A DNA stretch of 17,299 nt from assembly GCA_934561335.1 (NCBI GenBank), contig CAKTGD010000015.1, forward strand, positions 1-17,299, written 5' to 3'. Under the pieces are notes generated by a model that saw only the letters and a list, made by a program, of their open reading frames with translations, did not search any database and was not told where the DNA came from. The stretch is from an uncultured Oscillospiraceae bacterium. GTDB lineage: Bacteria > Bacillota_A > Clostridia > Oscillospirales > Oscillospiraceae. Positions within the stretch are counted from its first letter, which is position 1. Each line of letters opens with the position of its first letter. Both the position numbers and the translations under genes were made by a program. Shown in pieces: positions 1 through 7,900 of the stretch.

Positions 1-17
1 CCGATAAAAGTCTCCAT
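1..17 (-). CDS. Possible start of a gene leaving the left edge
   Basis: An ATG at 17-15 reads M-E-T-F-I before the window ends. It is preceded by AAGGA with a ten-base gap and by GGTGA closer in, either of which could bind the ribosome. Too little is visible to name a product. A promoter-like pair at 57-30 would start transcription only about six bases before this ATG, so either the gene is nearly leaderless, it is transcribed from further upstream, or the true start lies outside the window. Confidence 0.25.
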
Positions 18-29
18 TACTTCACCATC

Positions 30-57
30 CTTATATAAAAAGTTTATTTCTTGTCAA
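30..57 (-). promoter_or_regulatory. Consensus-like sigma-70 promoter
   Basis: A perfect -35 box TTGACA (57-52) is separated by 16 bases from TATAAG (35-30), five of six matches to the -10 consensus. It points leftwards out of the window and lies beyond the terminator of the autotransporter cluster, so it probably drives the next gene. A second perfect TATAAT occurs just upstream at 67-62 but has no good -35 partner. Confidence 0.45.
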
Positions 58-62
58 CTTAA

Positions 63-128
63 TTATACTACAATGGTAGGAATTATGATACATAAAACTA
101 AGAAAAGCTTTTTTGTTATATCATCCAT
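63..128 (-). CDS. Candidate 21-residue hydrophobic small protein
   Basis: A short reading frame begins at ATG 128-126 and ends at TAA 65-63. It is preceded by AAAGGAGG, close to a perfect ribosome-binding site, five bases before this ATG; the adjacent ATG at 131-129 would be only two bases away. The peptide starts MDDITKK and continues into an uninterrupted hydrophobic stretch (LFLVLCIIIPTIVV), so it would be a single membrane-spanning or membrane-inserting peptide. No family is recognised. It could be a small membrane protein, a leader peptide for the next gene, or chance in AT-rich DNA. The ribosome-binding site is the main reason for listing it. Confidence 0.4.
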   Translation of the reverse strand: MDDITKKLFLVLCIIIPTIVV

Positions 129-249
129 CATTGCCTCCTTTGCCTTATAAGCCAGCAAGATTCAGTCTAGTGTAATTATCTTGTAAAACCTGAAACCGTC
201 TGCGGCCTTAAGGCTTAATCTATAAATAAACTCTCATACTAAGCAAATC

Positions 250-278
250 AAAAAGGCCGCTTGGAAGCGACCTTTTTT
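250..278 (-). terminator. Rho-independent terminator after autotransporter A
   Basis: On the minus strand the arms AAGGTCGCTT and AAGCGGCCTT form a ten-pair stem (one G-T pair) with a very short loop, followed by a run of T. It begins about 65 bases after the stop codon of A. The plus strand also ends in a T run, so it could work in both directions. It marks the end of the cluster's transcript. Confidence 0.85.
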
Positions 279-290
279 GGACTTTCTGAA

Positions 291-316
291 GCAGGCAGGG
301 ATTCACCCTGCCTTGC
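291..316 (-). promoter_or_regulatory. Stem-loop in the 3' untranslated region of A
   Basis: The arms GGCAGGG and CCCTGCC form seven perfect pairs around a five-base loop. The stem extends by GCA/TGC past one bulged base. No T run follows in the minus direction, so by itself it is not a canonical terminator. It lies between the stop codon of A and the real terminator, where it may protect the mRNA 3' end. Its flanks (AAAGC before, TCCAAAAAA after) resemble the large stem-loop upstream of B, so it may be a degenerate copy of that intergenic element. Confidence 0.5.
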
Positions 317-342
317 TTTTTACATATAATACAGATGAGAAA

Positions 343-3300
343 TCAGAACGTAAATCTCAAGCCTGCGTCTACACGCCATTTCTCTTCAACGTCACCGCCA
401 AAGCTGCGTTCAAAGTCTGCATAAATCAGGCTGTTTTTGCTCAGCTTAGCTGTACCGCCGATTTGTGCTTCATACCAGGTATCGCCAAAGTCAATGCTGG
501 TTCTGCCTTCAGGCTCGTTCACTGCACGGAAGGTCGTGTCAAAGTCTCCGCTGAATTCATGCGCTGCTGCCAGTTTTACAAAATAGCTTGCATTATCCAG
601 CTTCTGTCCCAGACGGAAGCCTACACGTCCTACCAACGTATTGAACGCATCCTGCTCTACCTGCATATCCTTCTTCACGCCAACGCTGTCCAGATAATCG
701 CTGTGTGCATTATAGTCCTTGCCGTTGATGCGTCCCAAGGTCAGCTCTACGCTCGGATCAAAGTAGAAGCCGTTGTCATTTTCAAAACGCTTGCCATATT
801 CCGCGCTGATGCTGGTGCCCCAGGTCTTGTAATCGCCGCTCAGCTTATGACCGCTGTCATTGAATACCTCGTAGTCATTATCCAGCTTGCTATACTTGGC
901 GATAATGTCAACATACTGTCCGTCTTCACCCTTCCAGGTACCGTAGATACCTGCGCTGTATGCGGAAAGGTCTCCGCGGCCGTTACCGTAGGTAGCGTCG
1001 CCATCGTTGTAGGATACTGCTGCGCCTACGGTCCAGCCGTTGCCTGCATCTGCATCATAGCCTAACTGATATGCATTGTATTTCAGATTGAAGTCAGTAT
1101 TCTGGCTGTCCATCTCGTACTTGCCGCCGTAGTATTTTGCCCACAGTCCTCTTTCGCCTTCAGACAGACGCAGGTCGCCCATACGCTTCATCAGGTCATT
1201 GTTTTCTGCACGCCACAGCATTGCGGTGGATGCCATTGCAGATTTCGCACCCTTCATCATTGCGGTTTCTTTGCTGCCGTACATAACAGGTACATATGCA
1301 TCCGGAGTATGAATGCTGCCTGCAATCAGGCTGCCTTCGCCGTTCTCTTTATTGAAGTCCAGGTCTGCCAGACGGATTGCCATAGAGCCTGCAGTCAGGC
1401 CTTCGGCAATACCAACCTTGCCGTCCAGATTGATTTCCGGCGTCGGGTTATCCTCGGTAGCAACAGCTTCGTTATAAATCAGCTTTCTGCCCAGAGCGGA
1501 AAGTGTGTTGACTACCTTATCCTGGTCGCTGGTGTCGATCCCGCTGCGGTCGGTATAAAGCGTAATGCCTGCATTCTTGCCGTCAGTCTTTATAGCCTTG
1601 TCAACAACAATGTTGCCCAAAGCATCAAAGCTTGCGTTGCCGTCTTCACCATTTTCATGTGCCAGATATGCATTTACATAACCGGACAGATTCTGGATAT
1701 TGATGTTCTTAGATTCCTGCTGGAATATATTGCCTGCAGTTTCCGCAGTATTGCCACCATAGAGGTTGGTAATTACACTTTCGTGAGAAGTGGTATATTC
1801 AGGACCGGACCACGGATGGAAAATCAATCCCTTGTTATCCCAAGTTGCACCATTGGACAGCCAAAGGTTGTTATTGAATTTAGTATTTTCATCTCTTGGT
1901 CCGTAAAAATGGCCATGCAGATAAGAATCAGGTGTAGTCAGGCCAATATTGATAGTACCGCCCTCACCATAGAAATCGGTAGAAGTGCGTACATCACCGG
2001 TAATCTGTACATAATTATTGCCGGCGCCGGTTACATTGCCATTTTCATCCTCAAGAACATTGACATTAACCATGGTGTTTTCGCCGGAGGTCCAGATAGA
2101 TTCATGCTTGTCCGCAAAAATACGGCCACCGCCGACGCTTACCTTGCTATATCCCTGGCGGGCAAAAATAGCAGCAGATTTTTCGGTTTCGATATCTACA
2201 AGTCCCTTAATATCAATGGTATTGGAGTTTTCCTTAGTAGCATCGTTAAACATGCTTGTTGCTTCCAATGCGCGCCAATCAAGCTCATAAGCAGGAGTCG
2301 GAATACCGCCTCTGATTGTAACAGCATGTTCTTTACTATTATCATTATTGATAATAACATGAGCGCCGGTATCGGTAGCAGCAGCTGTAGATGCCCTGAT
2401 GGCACTGCCATAATAGTAGTTGTTTCTGGATTCCAGATAAACAGCACCTGGGTTATCAATCGTAATTGTACCCTCTCTATAAGCTCCGATAGCGGCTGCT
2501 GTCCACATAGGCTGACTGCCGGTGCTTCCAGGCTGCGGGAAAGCATTAAATACAACGCTCAAATTATGTCCCTGCATATCAATAGTGTAGGACGGCCCGC
2601 CTTTAGCTGTAAACGCACTGGATTTATAAGGAGCAGTACCATAGTTGTTGATGGCAGCACAATACAATGTATTACCCCAAACACCCTTCGGCATAGAATT
2701 AAGCTTTACCTCTACCATTGCATTGTCATTAAATGTATATTTCAAATCCTTGCCGTCAGCGGTTCCGCTGATAACGTCCTTATAGCCTGCTTCAGAGTCT
2801 GCCTTTTCATCACCGAACATTACTCCTACATAAGGATTAAAAATCTTTTCTTCTTTTTGAGCCTGACCGGTTTTTTCATTAAAAGTAATATTGCTGTAAT
2901 ACTTAGCAACAGAAGAACTTGTCAGACCTTCGGCAATTTCTACTCTGCCGCTCAAATTACGTTCACCATCTACATATGCAGAATAGGTCAGCTTTTTAGC
3001 CAGGTTATCCAGTACCTGATTAACAAGGCCAGAATCTTCCGTATTTATACCATCAGCAGCTGTTTGCAGATATACCGTCGAAGCGGCATGGCCTAAAACA
3101 TCCTCTTTTTCAGAACCATCGCCAATACCGGTTGAAAGGATATCGGAAGGCACTGCCGATTTAATAGTAACATTACCACCTGTCAAATCCGCAGGATTCT
3201 CGGCAGTATGTTGGAAAACAAAGGTAGTATTGCCGGCATACTTATCAATAGTAATATCGCCTGCACCGACATTTACATAGTTTCTCTTGCTCACAGCATC

Positions 3301-4860
3301 AGAGGAGGTAAGCTTATTTACATGCTGCTTAGCATCAGATGTAATATTCCACACAGAATTGCCGGTAAAGCCAAGATTGATATTGCTGTCATCACCGCTG
3401 ATTGCACCATTCCATGTTGCACCATCATATGCATATAAAGAAACATTACCGGAAACATTGCCTGTATAAGCTCTGCCGGTACCACTAATACCAAAGGTTA
3501 TCTTGCTGTCGGCATCAGTTTTCATATCACCGGCAAGATCGCCTTTCGAGGAAGCAACACTTATTGCATCATAATCAAGCTTGTCATAATGAGTACTGCT
3601 TACGCCATAATTGATTTCGCCCTTATTCTCAGCCAATGCAAGATATTTTCCGTCCGCTACACTTTGGACACCTATGCCAAGATAATTTTTATCACCCTTC
3701 AGAACATTGATTTTACCGCCATCATGTGCATAGAAAATATTACCGCCGGTACTGCTGATTATGGTATTATTTTCAGCACTGAACTCAACAATACCGTTTT
3801 TACCGGCTTCTGCAATGTTACCTGTTGCAGTAATATTATTTTTAATTGCATCTGTAGCCGTTGCGGCAACCTTAACTTTCACCTTACTTTCGGCTGTACC
3901 GTCATTGCCTGCATAAATAGCACTGCCCTTGTCGTTACCGCTGACATTCATATTAAAAAATCTTGACTGGATGCTGACGATACCGGACTTATCATTATAA
4001 ATACCATACACAGTATCATCAGCATTGCCTATAGCATTAATATTGAGGATAGTATAGCCGCTGGTAGGCTTTTGAGTTTTAACATTAACAGGAGCATTAG
4101 TTACGTACAAATCCTTATCTGCACCCTGCACTGCAGCTTTCAGGCTTTCCGAAGACAAGTCAGGCTGAATAGTAAACTGCATATCCTTATTATCACCATA
4201 GAAAACCAGGGTATTTGCAGGTATCTCTACTTCATCATAATTCGGGTTCAGAGTTGTGCGGTCGCTTGAGGATATATCATAGTAAGGATTGTTATCATTT
4301 TTTAAGACATTAGTATATGTGCCGGCACTGCCATTATAGAAATAATACTTATCACGGTCAGCATTATTTTTCACTATAATAAATGCACTGCGGATTACAT
4401 TACCGTTGTCATCCACAATTTTGATTTGAGAGTATCCTCTTAAAAAATAATAGGCAGCCGATGCTTTTGCAGAATCAGTAAGCACAAATTTATCTAACAG
4501 GCCATCAAGAACCTTATTGATTGTCGCAGTTGTATAATCAGGCAAATCACTCGCCTTTACTTCTAAAGAAGCAAATACCGGTTTAGACATAACATCGGAG
4601 GTCACATTGACATCTCCGCCGACAATCTTGCCGGTATTTTTATCATATCTGAAGCTGAAAACATCAGGCTTTACTTTAGAAGAACCGACCTGTGCTCTAT
4701 TCGGATACGTCTTGCTATCCAAGGTAATACCGCCTGCATATTCACTGCTTGTCATATCATAGCTGGCAGCACTTGCCACATTCATCAGACTGCAGCCTAA
4801 AGCTACGGCAATAGCTAAGGCTAATTTGGTTTTTGTTTGGCTTTTTTTACTCCTACTCAT
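343..4860 (-). CDS. Autotransporter A: large type Va surface protein
   Basis: A 1505-residue autotransporter that is secreted through the inner membrane and displayed outside the cell by its own outer-membrane barrel. The start is ATG 4860, with AGGAG ten bases upstream; the in-frame GTG at 4878 lies inside that ribosome-binding region. Residues 1-31 are a signal peptide with a basic front, a hydrophobic core and an ASA cleavage site. The passenger (about 32-1200) is rich in Asn, Gly, Thr and Ser, as in beta-helix passengers, and carries two GERNLSG/IAEGLT-type modules (signature near residues 642 and 1151). A helical linker containing GAKSAMAS and KRMGDLRL precedes a barrel at 1238-1505, for which I can draw 12 strands ending in LRFTF, the usual C-terminal assembly signal. 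An RGD sits at 1295-1297 in a predicted outer loop. Adhesion or surface coating is inferred; no enzyme motif was seen. Confidence 0.95.
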   Translation of the reverse strand: MSRSKKSQTKTKLALAIAVALGCSLMNVASAASYDMTSSEYAGGITLDSKTYPNRAQVGSSKVKPDVFSFRYDKNTGKIVGGDVNVTSDVMSKPVFASLEVKASDLPDYTTATINKVLDGLLDKFVLTDSAKASAAYYFLRGYSQIKIVDDNGNVIRSAFIIVKNNADRDKYYFYNGSAGTYTNVLKNDNNPYYDISSSDRTTLNPNYDEVEIPANTLVFYGDNKDMQFTIQPDLSSESLKAAVQGADKDLYVTNAPVNVKTQKPTSGYTILNINAIGNADDTVYGIYNDKSGIVSIQSRFFNMNVSGNDKGSAIYAGNDGTAESKVKVKVAATATDAIKNNITATGNIAEAGKNGIVEFSAENNTIISSTGGNIFYAHDGGKINVLKGDKNYLGIGVQSVADGKYLALAENKGEINYGVSSTHYDKLDYDAISVASSKGDLAGDMKTDADSKITFGISGTGRAYTGNVSGNVSLYAYDGATWNGAISGDDSNINLGFTGNSVWNITSDAKQHVNKLTSSDAVSKRNYVNVGAGDITIDKYAGNTTFVFQHTAENPADLTGGNVTIKSAVPSDILSTGIGDGSEKEDVLGHAASTVYLQTAADGINTEDSGLVNQVLDNLAKKLTYSAYVDGERNLSGRVEIAEGLTSSSVAKYYSNITFNEKTGQAQKEEKIFNPYVGVMFGDEKADSEAGYKDVISGTADGKDLKYTFNDNAMVEVKLNSMPKGVWGNTLYCAAINNYGTAPYKSSAFTAKGGPSYTIDMQGHNLSVVFNAFPQPGSTGSQPMWTAAAIGAYREGTITIDNPGAVYLESRNNYYYGSAIRASTAAATDTGAHVIINNDNSKEHAVTIRGGIPTPAYELDWRALEATSMFNDATKENSNTIDIKGLVDIETEKSAAIFARQGYSKVSVGGGRIFADKHESIWTSGENTMVNVNVLEDENGNVTGAGNNYVQITGDVRTSTDFYGEGGTINIGLTTPDSYLHGHFYGPRDENTKFNNNLWLSNGATWDNKGLIFHPWSGPEYTTSHESVITNLYGGNTAETAGNIFQQESKNINIQNLSGYVNAYLAHENGEDGNASFDALGNIVVDKAIKTDGKNAGITLYTDRSGIDTSDQDKVVNTLSALGRKLIYNEAVATEDNPTPEINLDGKVGIAEGLTAGSMAIRLADLDFNKENGEGSLIAGSIHTPDAYVPVMYGSKETAMMKGAKSAMASTAMLWRAENNDLMKRMGDLRLSEGERGLWAKYYGGKYEMDSQNTDFNLKYNAYQLGYDADAGNGWTVGAAVSYNDGDATYGNGRGDLSAYSAGIYGTWKGEDGQYVDIIAKYSKLDNDYEVFNDSGHKLSGDYKTWGTSISAEYGKRFENDNGFYFDPSVELTLGRINGKDYNAHSDYLDSVGVKKDMQVEQDAFNTLVGRVGFRLGQKLDNASYFVKLAAAHEFSGDFDTTFRAVNEPEGRTSIDFGDTWYEAQIGGTAKLSKNSLIYADFERSFGGDVEEKWRVDAGLRFTF
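346..1688 (-). repeat. Near-identical 3' block, copy in gene A
   Basis: This 1.34 kb segment matches 4978-6320 in gene B at a constant offset of 4632 bases with no gap that I can find. It covers the last passenger module, the linker and the whole barrel. I read only about ten amino-acid differences in the 268-residue barrel, and most synonymous positions also agree. Just beyond 1688, inside the passenger, similarity drops clearly. The pattern fits recent duplication or gene conversion. Confidence 0.9.
4783..4826 (-). repeat. Conserved signal-peptide DNA, copy in gene A
   Basis: These 44 bases encode the hydrophobic core of the signal peptide. They are identical to 9349-9392 in gene B and differ at two positions from 13649-13692 in gene C. 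Such identity at the DNA level exceeds what conservation of the protein alone requires, and gives a recombination target at the 5' end of each gene. Confidence 0.85.
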
Positions 4861-4870
4861 TTTGGTACAT

Positions 4871-4900
4871 CTCCTCACTCAAAAATAAAACTGAGTGGAG
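4871..4900 (-). promoter_or_regulatory. Hairpin next to and partly covering the A ribosome-binding site
   Basis: In the mRNA, CACTCA (4897-4892) pairs with TGAGTG (4881-4876) around an AT-rich loop. Outside this stem, CCT (just upstream) can pair with the AGG of the AGGAG ribosome-binding site (4875-4871), leaving one bulged C. Folding would hinder ribosome binding. Gene B has the equivalent structure at the same place with different arm sequences. Confidence 0.45.
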
Positions 4901-4926
4901 GCAGGAGCTATAGCTATAGCTCCTGC
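4901..4926 (-). repeat. Perfect 26-base palindrome between B and A
   Basis: Two 13-base arms, GCAGGAGCTATAG and its exact reverse complement, abut with no spacer. In RNA it would fold as a strong stem with a small loop; in DNA it could be a dimer-binding operator. No T run follows in the minus direction, so a standard terminator is unlikely. A related stem occupies the same place upstream of B. Possible roles are attenuation, mRNA processing, or operator; the sequence does not decide. Confidence 0.7.
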
Positions 4927-4940
4927 TCGCTCTATACATA

Positions 4941-4954
4941 TGCCTTCAAAGGCA
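4941..4954 (-). promoter_or_regulatory. Small stem-loop TGCCTT/AAGGCA after B
   Basis: A six-pair stem with a two-base loop, 21 bases after the stop codon of B. The same arms with a different loop occur after C at 9502-9515. A CTGACA just upstream looks like a -35 box, but the nearest -10-like TATAGA is about 21 bases away, so a promoter here is weakly supported. Confidence 0.4.
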
Positions 4955-4974
4955 CAATGTCAGGAAACTATTAT

Positions 4975-7900
4975 TTAGAACGTAAATCTCAAGCCTGCGT
5001 CTACACGCCATTTCTCTTCCACGTCACCGCCAAAGCTGCGTTCAAAGTCTGCGTAAAGCAGGCTGTTGTCACTCAGCTTAACAGTACCGCCGATTTGTGC
5101 TTCGTACCAGGTATCGCCAAAGTCAATACTGGTTTTGCCTTCAGGCTCGTTTACTGCACGGAAGGTGGTGTCAAACTCGCCGCTGAATTCATGTGCTGCT
5201 GCCAGCTTTACAAAGTAGCTTGCATTATCCAGCTTCTGGCCCAGGCGGAAGCCTACACGTCCTACCAAAGTATTGAACGCATCCTGTTCTACCTGCATAT
5301 CCTTCTTCACGCCAACGCTGTCCAGATAATCGCTGTGCGCATTGTAGTCCTTGCCGTTGATGCGTCCCAAGGTCAGCTCTACGCTCGGATCAAAGTAGAA
5401 CCCGTTGTCATTTTCAAAACGCTTGCCATATTCCGCGCTGATGCTGGTGCCCCAGGTCTTGTAGTCACCGCTCAGCTTATGACCGCTGTCATTGAATACC
5501 TTGTAGTCATTTTCCAGCTTGCTGTACTTGGCGATGATATCAACATACTGTCCGTCTTCGCTCTTCCAGGTACCGTAGATGCCTGCACTGTAGGTGGAAA
5601 GGTCACCGCGGCCGTTGCCATAAGTGGCATCGCCATCGTTGTAGGATACTGCTGCGCCAACTGTCCAGCCATTGCCTGCATCTACATCATAGCCTAACTG
5701 GTAGGCATTGTATTTCAGATTGAAGTCAGTATTCTGGCTATCCATCTCGTACTTGCCGCCGTAGTATTTTGCCCACAAGCCTTTTTCACCTTCAGACAGA
5801 CGCAGGTCGCCCATACGCTTCATCAAGTCGTTGTTCTCGGCACGCCACATCATTGCGGTAGAAGCCATCGCAGATTTTGCGCCCTTCATCATTGCGGTTT
5901 CCTTGCTACCGTACATAACGGGGATATATGCGTCCGGAGTATGAATGCTGCCTGCAATCAGGCTGCCTTCGCCGTTCTCTTTGTTGAAGTCCAAATCTGC
6001 CAGACGGATTGCTATAGAGCCTGCAGTCAGGCCTTCGGCAATACCAACCTTGCCGTCCAGATTGATTTCCGGCGTCGGGTTTTCCTCGGTAGCAACAGCT
6101 TCGTTATAAACCAGCTTTCTGCCAAGAGCGGAAAGTGTGTTGACTACTTTATCCTGGTCGCTGGTGTCGATACCGCTGCGGTCGGTATAAAGCGTAATGC
6201 CCGCATTTTTGCCGTCAGTCTTAGTTGCCTTGTCAACAACAATGTTGCCGAGTGCATCAAAGCTTGCGTTGCCATCTTCGCCGGTTTCATGTGCCAGATA
6301 TGCGTTTACATAACCGGACAGGTTTTGAATATTGAGGTTCTCAGATTCATGCTGATAAATATTACCGGCATGAGCACTGTCTGCACCACCATAAAGATTG
6401 CTAATATTGCTGATAATATTGTTAGTGCTATAGGTACCGCCAGCCCAGTTATGCGTTACGGCAGGCATATTATCCCAAACAGCACCATTACGCAGATACA
6501 GATTATTATTGCCGCTGCCAAAGAAATGACCTTTCAGATAAGAATCGGCAGTATTCAGGCCGACATTAATTGTACCGTTAGAACCATAATACGGTGTAGA
6601 AGTCGAAACATCGCCTTCAATCTGCAGATAATTATCTCCGGCATCAACAGCATTGCCTTCGTCATCCTTCTTCATATTCAGGTTGATTAAAGCCTCATAG
6701 CCTGCAGTCCAGATGGAAGAATAATTATGGGAAATAATGCTGCCGCCGCCGATATCAATAGTTGCGTAATTACCACGTGCAAACAAAGATGCGCAATTCT
6801 TTACATCAATATCTACAAGCCCTTTAATTTCAACAGAGCTACCGTTTTCTTTTTTAGTGCCGTTCTGGGTGTAAATTTCAATAGCGCGCCAGTTCAGCTG
6901 ATAGCCCGGAGTGTCAATGCCGCCGCGAATCTTCACAGCATGCTCCTTACTGTTATCATTATTGATAACAACATGTGCACCGGTTTCGCCAACAGCAGCA
7001 GTAGATGCCCTGATAGCACTGCCATAATAGTAGTTATTAGTAGAGGTAATGCTAACAGCACCGGGGTTATCAATCGTAATGGTGCCATCACGGTAAGCAC
7101 CAATAGCTGCAGCAGTCCACATAGGCTGGCCGCCTGTAGAGCCTGCAGTCGGGAAGGCACTGAAGTTTACAGTCAGATCATGTCCCTGCATATCGATAGT
7201 GTAGCTCGGGCCACCCTTAGTATAGGCAGTAGAGGATTGATATGGACGGTCACCGTAGTTGTTGATTGCTGCACAATATAGGCCGCCCCATCCGAAGCTA
7301 CGCGGATCCTTGTTCAGCTTAACATCAATAAGAGTATCATCATTAAAGGTATATTTCAAATCCTTGCCGGCAGCGGTACCACTGAGCTGGTCAGCATAAC
7401 CATTTTTCGCATCTGATGTTTCATTACCGAAAATAACGCCTGTAAACGGTTTAGAGAGCTCATTCTCTTTTTTCGCCTGACCGGTTTTTTCATCAAAGGT
7501 AATATTGCTGTAGAATTTACTTACAGAAGAACTCGTCAAACCTTCCGCAAGCTCTACCCTGCCGCTTAGGTTACGTTCGCCGTTCACATAAGCAGTATAG
7601 GTAAGCTTCTTGGCCAGATTATCCAGTACAGAATTAATGGCAGCATCATCTGTAGTATCTATGCCATCTGTAGAAGTCTGCAAATAAACTGTAGAGGGTA
7701 CTTCCGATACCTGATATTGCTCAGAGCCAACACCTGTGCTGAGAATCTTAGTTGGCTCGGCACTGTTAATGGTCAAATCACCGCCAAGAATCTTGCTGGC
7801 ATCGGTTGCATCATGCTGATAAACAAAGGTTGTATTGCCGGAGTATTTATCAATCGTCAGGTTGCCTTCACCAACATTAATATAGCTTCTCTTGGAGGAT

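Noticed and set aside
4783..4860. Lipoprotein signal at the Cys of the signal peptides (ALGC)
   Set aside because: The residue three before Cys is Ala and Leu precedes Gly, which fits the lipobox poorly. A normal ASA/TSA cleavage site follows about eight residues later, and a lipidated N-terminus is not expected for a barrel autotransporter.
277..5697. Long plus-strand reading frames, including 595 codons at 1309-3096 and the similar frames at 277-1065, 4837-5697 and 9329-10225
   Set aside because: They are antisense to well-supported autotransporter genes. They resemble each other only because the sense DNA is repeated, they show no consistent ribosome-binding sites, and their translations lack domain features.
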